Source: Candidatus Peribacteraceae bacterium (GTDB taxonomy: Bacteria > Patescibacteriota > Gracilibacteria > Peribacterales > Peribacteraceae). From it: a stretch of 64,000 bases of DNA. The stretch's first letter is position 1. Every line of letters starts with the position of its first letter. The translations under genes and the position numbers were made by a program. Of the stretch, positions 41,448 through 50,637 are shown piece by piece. Where the stretch lies: positions 83,751 to 147,750 of the forward strand of contig JAQVMW010000002.1 in assembly GCA_028703445.1 (NCBI GenBank). The letters are read 5' to 3'. The notes under the pieces were generated by a model. That model was not told where the DNA came from. It ran no database searches and worked only from the letters and a program-made list of their open reading frames with translations.

Positions 41448-42842
41448 GTGAAACGTTCTGAGCTCCTTCTCGGCCTGCTGCGTTTGCCCGTCGACGCCCT
41501 GGCGGTGATGGCTGCGCTTCTGCTCGCCTATCGGCTGCGCGAAGCGCAGGTGGACCTTGTTCCCGGCGTACAGCTCCTGGAGCCGGCGACCACGCTCCCC
41601 CCGCTCGGGTTCTACACGGATACATTCGTGCTGCCGAGTATGGGCGTCTTTCTCGTTCTGGCGGCGGTCATGGGCTTGTACGCGCTTCGCTCCACGAGGA
41701 GCGCCTGGTGGGAAATGGGAGGCGTCATCGTCGCATCGTTGCTCTGGCTCGTCCTTGTCGTGGCGTGGTTTTTCTTCGTCGAGAAGCAGCTCTTCTATTC
41801 CCGCATACTCCTCTTCCACGCCATTTTCTTTCTGGTGTTTTTCAGCGTGGCAGGCCGGACAACGCTCGTCTTGCTCCAGCGCGCGATGCTTAGGCTCGGC
41901 ATCGGCGTGCGCATCGTCGTATCGGTGGGGCGGCACACGATCACCTCTCTCGCCCGACGCACACTCGAGCGCGATTGTCGCTACCGGTACGTCGGACATT
42001 TGGAGGATCTGGCGGGTATCCGCCGTCTCGCACATGTGCCTGTCATCGATCTTGTTTTGCAGACGGATCCCAACCCGGATAGCGAAGAGACGGTGGAATT
42101 GATCGATTTCTGCCGCAGCCGCCATATCGGGTACGGATTCTTTCCGCCGGTTTTCTCAGATGTTCCGCATCAGCTTCGCATCGAGCGGTTGGGGATGCTC
42201 CCGATGATGCGTTTTCAACCGACCCCTCTGGATGGCTGGGGACGCATTGTGAAGCGGGCAGGCGATATTGTCGTGGGTGCCGCGCTTCTCATTCTCCTCT
42301 CGCCTCTTTTCCTCCTCCTCGCGCTTGGCATCATCCTCGATAGCGGTTGGCCGGCATTCTTCGTTTCCTCACGTGTGGGCGACTTTGGCAGACGCAGGAT
42401 CCCGATGCTCAAGTTCCGTTCCATGGTGTGCGATGCCGAGGCGCGCAAGCAGGAACTCAGTCACTTGAGCCACCGCGGCGACGGACCGCTTTTCAAGGTG
42501 CACTGTGATCCGCGCGTGACCCGATTCGGGCGCATCCTCCGTCGCTGGTCGCTGGACGAATTACCGCAGCTCTTCAATGTGTTTGTCGGTCAGATGTCCC
42601 TCGTGGGGCCGCGTCCGCACCTTCCTTCCGAAGTGGAACACTACACCTCCATGCAGCGGCGTGTCTTCGCCGTGCGCCCGGGCATGACGGGTCTCTCACA
42701 GGTGATGGGCCGCAGCACACTCCCGTTCGACGAAGAGGTGAAATTCGACCTGCAGTACGTGGAGGAATGGTCGCCGCTCCTGGATTTGTGGATCATGTGG
42801 CGGACGATTTTTGCGGTGATGAAGAAAGACGGAGCGGAGTGA
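41448..42842 (+). CDS. Polyprenyl glycosylphosphotransferase (initiating sugar transferase, WbaP/WcaJ-like)
   Basis: It transfers a sugar-1-phosphate to undecaprenyl phosphate to begin surface polysaccharide synthesis. The 464 residues have four or five N-terminal membrane helices, a soluble middle domain, another helix (about 270-292), and the C-terminal catalytic domain: KRAGDIVVGAALLILLSPLF, PMLKFRSMVCDA, WSLDELPQLFNVFVGQMSLVGPRPHLP, RPGMTGLSQVMGR. The start codon is GTG. Confidence 0.92.
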   Translation: MKRSELLLGLLRLPVDALAVMAALLLAYRLREAQVDLVPGVQLLEPATTLPPLGFYTDTFVLPSMGVFLVLAAVMGLYALRSTRSAWWEMGGVIVASLLWLVLVVAWFFFVEKQLFYSRILLFHAIFFLVFFSVAGRTTLVLLQRAMLRLGIGVRIVVSVGRHTITSLARRTLERDCRYRYVGHLEDLAGIRRLAHVPVIDLVLQTDPNPDSEETVELIDFCRSRHIGYGFFPPVFSDVPHQLRIERLGMLPMMRFQPTPLDGWGRIVKRAGDIVVGAALLILLSPLFLLLALGIILDSGWPAFFVSSRVGDFGRRRIPMLKFRSMVCDAEARKQELSHLSHRGDGPLFKVHCDPRVTRFGRILRRWSLDELPQLFNVFVGQMSLVGPRPHLPSEVEHYTSMQRRVFAVRPGMTGLSQVMGRSTLPFDEEVKFDLQYVEEWSPLLDLWIMWRTIFAVMKKDGAE

Positions 42843-42861
42843 GGCTCTGGATACAACCTCT

Positions 42862-42971
42862 ATCCCCCAGCCCCTTTCTCCATAGAGAAAGGGGAGGATT
42901 TCATCAGCAGTCCAACAATTACAAACACATACATCCCCCCTCTCATGTGGAGAGGGGGCTAGGGGGAGAGG
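42862..42971. repeat. Two GC-rich palindromic intergenic repeats
   Basis: Units at 42862-42898 and 42932-42971 belong to the CCCTC...GAGGG family also found at 6101-6250 and 60811-60943. They lie between two convergent genes. Confidence 0.75.
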
Positions 42972-42982
42972 TTGGTACATTT

Positions 42983-45256
42983 TCAAAACAGCTCCATCTG
43001 CGGTTTTCCTGTTCCGGGAGCCGTATTCTCCTCGTGCGCGAACTGCCGCAGGTAGGCCATCACCCGCTTGCCGTAGGACTTGGTCTTGAGCCGGTCATCC
43101 GTCACCAGCACTTCGCCGTGGAACGTGCGGTGGCGGCAGAAGGTTCGCAATAATCTGAACAGGCGGTGCTCCAGCCGCGGGAGGAAGTAGTCCTCAAACG
43201 CATTCGGGTAGTGCGCGGCGCGGCGCGAGAGCACGGTGTGCGACGGATGATCGAAGGGGAGGGACGCGATGATCAGGCGGTCCACGATTTCTGCAGGCAG
43301 ATCGACATCCTCGTATCCCCACGGCGTAATGAGCCACAGGGCGGGGGCGGGCGCCGCCAAAAACTCCGCCGTCATCCGTTCGAGTCCACCGCTCAGATTC
43401 TGGCAGATCATTTCCACTCCCTTCCTCTCCAGCTCCGCCGTGTACTCCACGTATTTCTCTTCAATGATGCGTCGGCTCCCGATCAGGATGACCGATTTGC
43501 CGGGCGGAGGATTCCTCAAGAGATCATCGAGCGCGATATTCGTGCGGATCGAAAGAGGGATCAGAGAAGGCGGGAACGGCTGGGCGGCTCGCAGGTCCGT
43601 CTGGGGCAGGATCTCGCGCAGGGTGGCGTTGCTTCCGGGCGGGACACTGAGAATCGTCGGGTGCTCCTCGTACAGCAGCGACGAAAGCAGCGGCCCGATG
43701 CGCTCCGGCACGGACTGGATCGACTGGCTGCCGCCTTGGCGCTGTTCGATCCATGCAATGCGGTGTGACAGGAGTTCTAAGGTCAGGATGCGTTCCAAAT
43801 CGGCAAGATCGCGGCGAGGAAGCTCGGGGAGCGCCTCATCGGCGATGAACGGAGCAAGCCGCTCTCGAAGCAGGCGCGTTTCTTTGGTATCCAGGTCCTG
43901 ACTGGTGAGGTAGCGCACGTCCTGAAACGCACGCACACGCTCGATCCAGAGCTGCAGCAGGTCTAAGAAGCTCGTGAGATCAGCCCTGCCCTCTGCGGCA
44001 GCGCGCAAGTGATCCAGCACTGCCTGCCACTTGAAGGCTTTGGTTGCGGTGTCTTCGAGCATGGAGGCATCGGTGATGAGCAGACGCGTTTGTGGGGTGA
44101 GGGCGCTGTGTCCGGGGTGATCGGGGTGTTCGAGGATCGAGAGCAATTGCTGATGATCAATCAGGGCGACGTGGGGTGGCGGGCTGAATTGCTGGTGGTA
44201 AGTCGGAGTGGTTTCGGTGCAGGCGAGTTTGCCGTACCACACCGCACGTTCCTCACCGTGAACCGGAAGATCGCGGTGCGCGCGCGGGCGGTACCAGCGG
44301 ATCTTGACGGCGAGCGTTGCTTCATCGGAGGTGAAGGCCTGTTGCAGGAGAAGCGCTTCGGCTGCTTCGGGGTTGAGGAGCAGTGGGGCGGGCATGAGTA
44401 CTTGCACTTTGTCTTCCGGCAGCGTGAGGCCGCGCACGCTCGCTTCCAGATTCTTCACGACGATCCACGTGGGTTCCTTGGCGGCGAGGGCGGTATCGAC
44501 GACGCGCTGCAGCGTCTGGGGGGCGAGAGAGTCTTCGATCAGCGTGACGCCCGGTCTTGCGCTCTCCGGCAGGCTCACGCGGTCGCCGCTGGCCTGTTTC
44601 TTTCCGCGAGAAGGACGCGTGCCCGAGAGCATCCACTTGGGTCGCTTGCCCGCGGGTACCGTCGGTAGCACCTCGGCGAGGCGACGGTATCCCGGAGAGC
44701 TTTGCGAAAAAATTTCAAAGAGGATGCGCAGCTCGTCGGGCGGAAGCTCGTGCAGGCGTTCCCAGCATTTACCGAAGAGTTCGAGTGTGGCATGCACGTC
44801 CCCGAGTGCGCGGTGCACGGGGTCATGATTGAGTTTTAAGATCGTACTCACGTAGCCGAGCGAATAACTGGGCAACTCAGGGAAGACCAGCGACGCCAGC
44901 ATCGATGTGTCGATCCAGGCACGCTCGGTGAGGTCGATGCCCTCTCCTTTAAGCATGCGGATATCGAAACCGACGTTCTGCCCCACAATGAGCGTATTCT
45001 CGCCGATTTTGGATCGGATCATTTCGCATACCTGATCAAATGTAGGCTTGCCCACGAGCATCGGCGGGGTGATGTGCGTGAGCACCTGCACGGTCGGAGG
45101 AATATCCTCGGGGATGGAGACGAGCGTTTCATATTCCTCCAGAATTTTTCCTTCCTGCACGCGTACGGAAGCAAACTCGATCACGCGGTTCACCCGCGGC
45201 ACAAAACCCGTGGTCTCGGTGTCGAGGACGACGAAGGAGAGATTCGGGAGCTTCAC
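42983..45256 (-). CDS. DnaQ-type 3'-5' exonuclease fused to a degenerate DinG-like helicase
   Basis: Residues 1-170 are a DEDDh exonuclease of the PolC/DnaQ type: SFVVLDTETTG with catalytic Asp/Glu, VGQNVGFDIRML, and HRALGDVHATLELF with the general-base His. The remaining 570 residues have the layout of DinG/XPD helicases, but no Walker A (GxGKT) is seen. The motif VI region is EHRLFRLLRTFCRH instead of QGxGRLIR, while the end (VTDDRLKTKSYG) matches DinG. I chose GTG at 45256 (MKLPNLSF); ATG 45307 would add a low-complexity Leu-rich leader made by tandem repeats. Confidence 0.8.
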   Translation of the reverse strand: MKLPNLSFVVLDTETTGFVPRVNRVIEFASVRVQEGKILEEYETLVSIPEDIPPTVQVLTHITPPMLVGKPTFDQVCEMIRSKIGENTLIVGQNVGFDIRMLKGEGIDLTERAWIDTSMLASLVFPELPSYSLGYVSTILKLNHDPVHRALGDVHATLELFGKCWERLHELPPDELRILFEIFSQSSPGYRRLAEVLPTVPAGKRPKWMLSGTRPSRGKKQASGDRVSLPESARPGVTLIEDSLAPQTLQRVVDTALAAKEPTWIVVKNLEASVRGLTLPEDKVQVLMPAPLLLNPEAAEALLLQQAFTSDEATLAVKIRWYRPRAHRDLPVHGEERAVWYGKLACTETTPTYHQQFSPPPHVALIDHQQLLSILEHPDHPGHSALTPQTRLLITDASMLEDTATKAFKWQAVLDHLRAAAEGRADLTSFLDLLQLWIERVRAFQDVRYLTSQDLDTKETRLLRERLAPFIADEALPELPRRDLADLERILTLELLSHRIAWIEQRQGGSQSIQSVPERIGPLLSSLLYEEHPTILSVPPGSNATLREILPQTDLRAAQPFPPSLIPLSIRTNIALDDLLRNPPPGKSVILIGSRRIIEEKYVEYTAELERKGVEMICQNLSGGLERMTAEFLAAPAPALWLITPWGYEDVDLPAEIVDRLIIASLPFDHPSHTVLSRRAAHYPNAFEDYFLPRLEHRLFRLLRTFCRHRTFHGEVLVTDDRLKTKSYGKRVMAYLRQFAHEENTAPGTGKPQMELF

Positions 45257-45346
45257 GAAGTGAGGATACAGAAGAAACAGAAGAAGCAGAAGAAACAGAG
45301 AAGTCACTCACTTCCCCGGGTTTTCCTTATCAGACCCACCTTTTTC

Positions 45347-45637
45347 TCAACCTACCATTTCTGCCGCGAGTGCGTTGATCACTTTCTCGCGAGCTTCTGC
45401 TCGTGTTTTACCAGTAGCGGTTCCTGCTGCAGCTAACAGCCTCCTTCCTTCAGGGATTATTCTTCCAGTGCGAGTGTCGTCTACGGTGGAGAATTTTGCA
45501 GTGGTTCCCGCCGTGGTCTCCTCATACACAATGCGAACAGGACGCTCGAGCGGATCTCCGTCGATCTTTAATCCGGCGGGGAGTATTTCAGTGTTCTCGG
45601 GAATAGCTGCAGGTGTGTTCATAGCCGCACGATGCAC
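45347..45637 (-). CDS. Small hypothetical protein
   Basis: The 96-residue protein (or 91 from the Met at 45622) is soluble, with an N-terminal beta-like part (RPVRIVYEETTAGTTAKFSTV) and an Ala-rich C-terminal helix. It is not recognised and lies between the exonuclease gene and a small gene downstream of nusA, on the same strand. Confidence 0.45.
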   Translation of the reverse strand: MHRAAMNTPAAIPENTEILPAGLKIDGDPLERPVRIVYEETTAGTTAKFSTVDDTRTGRIIPEGRRLLAAAGTATGKTRAEAREKVINALAAEMVG

Positions 45638-45698
45638 TGACCAATAAGATCTGTCAAGGAAGAGAGATCAGAAGTGATACGGAAGCGGTTTTCTCCAG

Positions 45699-45947
45699 TT
45701 ATTCCGCGTTCCATTGCATTTGAATGAATCCATCATGTCCGGCTCGGAACAACGGCGCATCCGTTTCTCTGAATCGTTGTGCGATAGAATCGGCGCCAAC
45801 GTCTTTGAGGATAGCGCACATCTCATCAAGTGTGAGGATACGATCTAAAAACGCGTCGGTGACACGTTGGATGATTGCAGCGCGTGAGCGCTGCTCAGGA
45901 GAGAGGAATGATTCGCAGCAAGGACGCGGAGTTTCCATCAACATCAT
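45699..45947 (-). CDS. Small hypothetical protein coupled to nusA
   Basis: The 82-residue helical protein starts within the nusA stop (TAATG overlap), so translation is probably coupled. The N-terminus (MMLMETPRPCCESFLSPEQRSRAA) and DRILTLDEMCAILKDVGAD suggest a soluble helical fold. There is no recognisable family. Confidence 0.55.
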   Translation of the reverse strand: MMLMETPRPCCESFLSPEQRSRAAIIQRVTDAFLDRILTLDEMCAILKDVGADSIAQRFRETDAPLFRAGHDGFIQMQWNAE

Positions 45948-47146
45948 TACGCCGCTTCGGCGGTTCCCTCATCCTTCGGTTCCTCAGTCTGCACCACTTC
46001 TGCTGCAGATGCTTCTGCGGGAGTGGCTTCCTCCGGGGCGGCCGTGCCCTTCAGCTCCGACAGCTTGGCCTTGAAGGCCGGCAGTTCCTCGTAGTTGTAC
46101 ATGTCGAGCTCGAAGCCGGTGAGCTCCGTCGCCAGGCGGATGTTCTGTCCTTTCTTGCCGATGGCCATGGGGCGCTGAGCCTCCTCCACGAACACGGCGG
46201 CACGCTTCTTGATACGGCGGCTCTGGTCATCGAACCGTTCCTGATCGTTGACGATGATCACGGCGGAGATGGAAGCCGGCTGCAGCGCGGTCGAGATCAG
46301 CCTGATGGGGTCGTCGCTCCACTCGATCATGTCTACCCGCTCGCCGTTGATTTCCTCCATGACAGCCTGAATACGCACGCCTTTCTGGCCGACGCAGGCG
46401 CCGATGGGATCGATGCGCGGGTCACTGCTCGCCACGGCGACCTTGCTGCGGAAGCCGGCGTCACGCGCGATGGCTCTGATGGTCACGTCGCCGTTGCGGA
46501 CTTCGGGGATTTCGAGTTCGAGCAATTTGCGCACGAGGCCGGCATGCGTGCGCGAGATCCTGAGCTGCGGCCCCTTGCCGGTGAGTTCCACTTTGTCCAG
46601 ATACACGCGGATGCGCTTGCCGGTGTAGTAGTGCTCGCCGGGAATCTGTTCCCTCCACGGCAGACTCACCGCCATTCCTTCGATCTCCAGCGTCACCCAG
46701 TTGGGCTCCACCTTGGTCACGGTGGCCGTGAGCAATTCATTCTCGCGATCTTTGAACATTTCATAGAGACTCTGCTTTTCGGCCTCCTGCAGCTTCTGCA
46801 ATATCACCTGCTTGGCGGCCTGCGCGGCGATGCGGCCATAGCCGACGGGGGTCACGTCGATCGTAATTTCGTCGCCCACTTCGGCATCCGGTTTCACCTT
46901 GCGCGCGTCCTTCACGCTGATTTCGAAGTTGTCATTCTCCACATCCGATACAACCTCCTTCACGATCAGGATCGTGGGCATGTCTTTGCCCTCATCCAAC
47001 TCCACGCGGATCTCCTGCTCCTTGTTGCCGAAATCCTTGCGGTAAGCCGTTACGATAGCCTGTTTCACTGCCTCAAGCACCTGTTCGGGCTTTACGCTCT
47101 TCTCGGCACAGATTTGGTTGATGGCCGCTATGAATGATGCGCGCAT
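45947..47146 (-). CDS. nusA: Transcription termination/antitermination factor NusA
   Basis: It binds RNA polymerase and modulates pausing and termination. The 399 residues have the N-terminal polymerase-binding domain (FIAAINQICAEKSVKPEQVLEAVKQAIVTAYRK), the S1 domain (about 135-200), KH1 (DPIGACVGQKGVRIQAVMEE) and KH2 (RPMAIGKKGQNIRLATEL). A Glu/Ala-rich tail replaces longer C-terminal repeats. Its first codons are duplicated 82 bp upstream. Confidence 0.95.
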   Translation of the reverse strand: MRASFIAAINQICAEKSVKPEQVLEAVKQAIVTAYRKDFGNKEQEIRVELDEGKDMPTILIVKEVVSDVENDNFEISVKDARKVKPDAEVGDEITIDVTPVGYGRIAAQAAKQVILQKLQEAEKQSLYEMFKDRENELLTATVTKVEPNWVTLEIEGMAVSLPWREQIPGEHYYTGKRIRVYLDKVELTGKGPQLRISRTHAGLVRKLLELEIPEVRNGDVTIRAIARDAGFRSKVAVASSDPRIDPIGACVGQKGVRIQAVMEEINGERVDMIEWSDDPIRLISTALQPASISAVIIVNDQERFDDQSRRIKKRAAVFVEEAQRPMAIGKKGQNIRLATELTGFELDMYNYEELPAFKAKLSELKGTAAPEEATPAEASAAEVVQTEEPKDEGTAEAA

Positions 47147-47231
47147 GAGTCAGAGGGGAAAAGAATGGATGCTGCATCTTCACTGAGGCCCCGAGCTTGC
47201 CGAGGGACGGCGATGAACGATGCGCGCATGA
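47130..47231. repeat. Duplicated nusA start region flanking a repeat unit
   Basis: ATGAATGATGCGCGCATGA at 47130-47148, which includes the nusA start codon on the minus strand, recurs with one change at 47213-47231. A CCGAGCTTGCCGAGGG-type repeat lies between. The upstream copy would also begin M-R-A-S-F-I-A but soon diverges. Confidence 0.7.
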
Positions 47232-47243
47232 TAGTGGGGGGTA

Positions 47244-47277
47244 GAAAAAAGCGACCATTCCAGCATTGGAATAGTCG
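47244..47277 (-). terminator. Rho-independent terminator of the 47299 gene
   Basis: On the minus strand CGACTATTCCA pairs with TGGAATGGTCG (one wobble) around ATGC, followed by CTTTTTT. Confidence 0.85.
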
Positions 47278-47298
47278 AATGATCAGTACAAAGACATT

Positions 47299-47805
47299 CT
47301 ATGCCGTTATGTTGTGAGTGGCAAGGTCATTGGAGAGCTGTTTTGGCTTTCGATAGAGCAGGACGGTGGCGCAATACTCCTCCATTTCCATGGTGGGCAA
47401 AAAGTAAAATGGAAATTTCTTTCCACCAAACAATTGTTCAATGCGCTCGCCGATCGGCCAGTGCGCACGTTGCAGCCCGCGTGAGAAGGGATCGATATGA
47501 ACACAGAACTCCACGTATGGTTTTCGCACATCGCAATTATGATAACTTGCATGGACATAGATCGCATCGATGCCGGGATATTCGGCGGCGATATTCTGAA
47601 TTTCTGCAAAATGATGCGGTCGGATTTGATCATCCGCGAGTATGCCAAGTGCATCCGGAGCCGGAAGGCGCGTATCGCACAAAACATCGTTGGCAAATGT
47701 TGTGAAATTTTGCTGCAATGCCTCCAGAGCCTTTTTGTACAATTCCTCGGCGCTGGGTTGGTCGGATTGTTCAAAATTCTTGGGGTTTTCGCTCCCGTCT
47801 TTCAT
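47299..47805 (-). CDS. Hypothetical protein
   Basis: The 168-residue soluble protein is unrecognised. It has a helical N-terminal half (SAEELYKKALEALQQNFTTFAND) and a His/Tyr-rich middle (IYVHASYHNCDVRKPYVEFCVHIDPF). It ends with its own terminator and is divergent from lspA. Confidence 0.6.
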   Translation of the reverse strand: MKDGSENPKNFEQSDQPSAEELYKKALEALQQNFTTFANDVLCDTRLPAPDALGILADDQIRPHHFAEIQNIAAEYPGIDAIYVHASYHNCDVRKPYVEFCVHIDPFSRGLQRAHWPIGERIEQLFGGKKFPFYFLPTMEMEEYCATVLLYRKPKQLSNDLATHNITA

Positions 47806-47915
47806 GGGGCCATATCACTCCTTTCCATAAGAATACTCAAATAATTCTACCCGGAATTCCGCTTCGGAAAGGGGCTTTTCGTGAGGTACTTTCTTCCCGG
47901 TGTTTCGTTATCCTC

Positions 47916-47924
47916 TGCTATGCT
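47916..47924 (+). promoter_or_regulatory. Extended -10 promoter of lspA
   Basis: TGC-TATGCT (hexamer 47919-47924) ends 6 bases before the ATG at 47931, predicting a leaderless transcript. Confidence 0.5.
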
Positions 47925-47930
47925 TTTCGT

Positions 47931-48383
47931 ATGCGCTTGCTCTGGTCGATCACTGCAGCGGCTGCGGGGGTGAGTCTGCTTGCCAAGGTATTGGTGGATC
48001 GGTTCCTGATGAATCGCATCCCTATCATCGGTTCCTTTGCGGGGCTTCAGTATTCGCTCAATCCGGGAGTGGCTTTCGGCATCCGTTTCCCGCCCTTTAT
48101 CCAGGAACTTCTCATCGGTGCCGCGCTCCTTGCGGTTCTCTGGCTCGCCATCCGCTCCACGCGCTCCTTGCTCCCCCCGAGCTACCAGCTACGGGCTACC
48201 AGCTACGAGCTGATCCTCGGCGGCGGTATTGCCAATATCATCGATCGCCTGCCGGATGGAGTGGTGACGGACTACTTTCAAATCGGAACATTCCCCGTTT
48301 TCAATGTGGCGGATAGCTGTATTTCGATTGGGGTGTTGATGTTATTGATGGAAATGCTGGTCTGGCGAAGATGTAAGACGTAA
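47931..48383 (+). CDS. lspA: Lipoprotein signal peptidase (signal peptidase II)
   Basis: This aspartyl protease cleaves prolipoprotein signal peptides in the membrane. The 150 residues have four hydrophobic helices, LNPGVAFGI, and the two catalytic motifs: GGIANIIDRLPDGVVTDYF and FNVADSCI. An unusual segment (PSYQLRATSYEL, about residues 83-94) is encoded by an AGCTACCAGCTACGGGC-type tandem repeat that looks inserted in the periplasmic loop. The longer frame from 47718 is not supported. Confidence 0.9.
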   Translation: MRLLWSITAAAAGVSLLAKVLVDRFLMNRIPIIGSFAGLQYSLNPGVAFGIRFPPFIQELLIGAALLAVLWLAIRSTRSLLPPSYQLRATSYELILGGGIANIIDRLPDGVVTDYFQIGTFPVFNVADSCISIGVLMLLMEMLVWRRCKT

Positions 48384-48501
48384 GACGCAAGATGGGAGGT
48401 AGAAGTAGAGGGAACTTATCGCTTTCGCTTATAGCTTACAGCTTTATAACTCGTCAAACCGCTACCACCAGCCGTCCCTTCGCGCTAAAATGCGCCCCTC
48501 T

Positions 48502-49839
48502 ATGGATATCCGCTACCGCATACGCGGGGGGATTCCCCTCTGCGGCGACATCGCTATCAGCGGCTCGAAGAATGCGGCGCTCCCGCTCATCGCGGCATCG
48601 GTTCTGGCCAATGGCGAGACCGTGCTCCACAATGTGCCGTGGCTGCGCGATATCACCGTGATGCTCAGGATTCTCGAGTTTCTCGGGGCAGAGACTTCCT
48701 TTCAGGCGAACACCGTCCGCATCCGGACGCACAAGATCCAGAACCGGAAGATTCCCGCCGAGCTCGTCAGTAAACTTCGCGGCTCGATCGTGCTCCTGGG
48801 TCCCCTGCTTTCGCGTTTCGGGGAGGTCGAGATGGCGTATCCGGGCGGGTGCGTGCTGGGCAAGCGGCCGGTGCATGCGCACATCGCGGCGCTGGAGCAG
48901 CTGGGGGCGAAGGATCTGAGCTCCGACGAGATGCTGCATCTGAAAGGAGGATTAAAATCCGGTCGCGTGATTCTGCCGGAGTTTTCGGTCACCGCCACCG
49001 AGAATGCGGTGATGGCGGCGGCCCTTATAGATGGGGAAGTCCGGATCGATCTGGCCGCAGCGGAGCCGCACGTGCAGGACGTGGAACGGATGGTGGCCGC
49101 CATGGGGGCACCAGTGGAGGGCATCGGCACGCACACGCTCCTGATGCGGGGCCAGAAAACCCTGAAGCCCCAAACGCACACGGTCATCACTGATTATCTG
49201 GAAGCCGGCGCGTTCATCATCGCCGCCCTCGTGACGAAGGGAAAAGTGCGCCTGCATGGGGCAGACCCCGAACATCTGGTGTCTTTCCTCAGCGTCCTCA
49301 AACGCATGGGGGCCATCGTGAAAATCGAAGGCGATCATATCTTCGTGGATGGCGAACTGAGTTCGCTTAAGGCACTGGAGGTCCGTACCAATATCTTCCC
49401 CGGGTTCCCCACTGATCTGCAGGCCACGATCGGCGTGGCGATGTCGCAGGCGCAGGGCGTGAGCCGCATTTTCGAGCGTCTCTTCGAGGGACGGATGGCG
49501 TATCTGTACGAACTGGAGAAGATGGGCGCGCACATCGAAATCCTCAACGCCCACGAGGCGTTGGTGATCGGCACCACTCTGCTTCGGGGGCGCACCGTTT
49601 CCAGTAACGACATCCGCGCCGGCGCCGCGATGGTGCTCGCAGGTTTGTGTGCGCATGGTGAAACCATGATCACCGACGTGCGCTACATCGAGCGCGGCTA
49701 CGATCGCTTTGACGAAAAGCTCAAATCCCTGGGAGCGGATATCGAAAAAATTATCATGGAAGAAAAGAACACACAGGACGAAGATGCCCTTCTGCCGCTT
49801 CAAGAAGGCAAGTTCGCTCCATTAAAGGTAGCGCGGTAA
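48502..49839 (+). CDS. murA: UDP-N-acetylglucosamine 1-carboxyvinyltransferase
   Basis: The first committed step of peptidoglycan precursor synthesis. The 445 residues show AISGSKNAALPLIAAS, the catalytic loop YPGGCVLGKRPVHAH with the active-site Cys (the fosfomycin target), EFSVTATENAVMAA, ITDYLEAGAFIIAA, FPTDLQAT, and NDIRAGAAMVLAGL. The ATG at 48502 is preceded by TAAAAT 10 bases away; an upstream Met at 48490 lies inside that box. Confidence 0.95.
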   Translation: MDIRYRIRGGIPLCGDIAISGSKNAALPLIAASVLANGETVLHNVPWLRDITVMLRILEFLGAETSFQANTVRIRTHKIQNRKIPAELVSKLRGSIVLLGPLLSRFGEVEMAYPGGCVLGKRPVHAHIAALEQLGAKDLSSDEMLHLKGGLKSGRVILPEFSVTATENAVMAAALIDGEVRIDLAAAEPHVQDVERMVAAMGAPVEGIGTHTLLMRGQKTLKPQTHTVITDYLEAGAFIIAALVTKGKVRLHGADPEHLVSFLSVLKRMGAIVKIEGDHIFVDGELSSLKALEVRTNIFPGFPTDLQATIGVAMSQAQGVSRIFERLFEGRMAYLYELEKMGAHIEILNAHEALVIGTTLLRGRTVSSNDIRAGAAMVLAGLCAHGETMITDVRYIERGYDRFDEKLKSLGADIEKIIMEEKNTQDEDALLPLQEGKFAPLKVAR

Positions 49840-49913
49840 ATTTTAAAAGAGAAAAAATCCCACTCAGACCGTCTTTTCGTCCCGGGTTCTTTGCACTACC
49901 ATGTCTCCGCTCT

Positions 49914-50459
49914 ATGGCGACCATCACCTCTCTCGGCGGCCTCACTCTGCAGTGCACGTTCGGCAAGACGGATTTCATCATTTTTCCGGCGACGCAGGGC
50001 AAGGCGGGTCCCGAAGGCACCGTCACGCTCTTTTCGCATCCCGATGAGGAACCTGCAGAGCGCACCATCAGCTGGCCGGGGGAGTACGATTTCAACGGCA
50101 TCTACGTCCGCGGCCTCGGCCACGAAGAGGGGCGCCAGGTTTCGTATGTTGTCAATGCAGACGGCGTGCGCTGTCTCTTTCTCTCCACCCCGATTCATGC
50201 GCTCAGCGATACCGAGCTGGAGTGGATCGGCGACATCGATGTCTTAGTCCTGCCGGTTGATGACGTGAAGATCGTGCAGAACCTGCTCGATGTCGTGGAT
50301 CCGCGCGTCTTCATTCCGCTGGCGAACAAGGATGACAAGGCATTCCAGGAGGTGCTGAAGATCTGCGGGGCGGTGGGCAAAGAGGCGGTGGACGAGTACA
50401 AGGCAAAGGGGCTTCCGGCCGAAGGGCGCGAGGTCGTTTTGCTGAGGGGGAAGAAATAG
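49914..50459 (+). CDS. Metallo-beta-lactamase-fold protein lacking the metal motif
   Basis: The 181-residue protein looks like the L-ascorbate lactonase/UPF0173 branch of the MBL fold (SWPGEYDFNGIYVRGLG, DVLVLPVDDVKIVQNLLDVVDPRVFIPLA). The HxHxDH signature is absent, so hydrolase activity is doubtful. A similar inactive form is common in Patescibacteria. It lies 74 bases after murA and may be co-transcribed. Confidence 0.65.
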   Translation: MATITSLGGLTLQCTFGKTDFIIFPATQGKAGPEGTVTLFSHPDEEPAERTISWPGEYDFNGIYVRGLGHEEGRQVSYVVNADGVRCLFLSTPIHALSDTELEWIGDIDVLVLPVDDVKIVQNLLDVVDPRVFIPLANKDDKAFQEVLKICGAVGKEAVDEYKAKGLPAEGREVVLLRGKK

Positions 50460-50536
50460 GGTTTAGGGTTAGGGCCTAAGGTTAGGAGAAGACGGTTCTC
50501 GTATTTTGCGTACAGCACAGTACAATGGCGGGTACG

Positions 50537-50572
50537 GTCCTATAGTTCAATGGATAGAACTGCTGCGTCCTA
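50537..50572 (+). pseudogene. 5' half of tRNA-Arg, ending at the anticodon
   Basis: TAGTTCAATGGATAGAACTG and the following bases through CGTCCTA (50543-50572) match 50645-50674 of the intact tRNA-Arg with one change, 102 bp upstream. Similarity stops right after the anticodon, where a GCCCG...CGGGC hairpin begins (50576-50592). Confidence 0.75.
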
Positions 50573-50637
50573 CTTGCCCGCCGTAGCCGGGCGTAATCAG
50601 GAACAACAAAGAAAGACATGTGTTACCATTTTCATGT

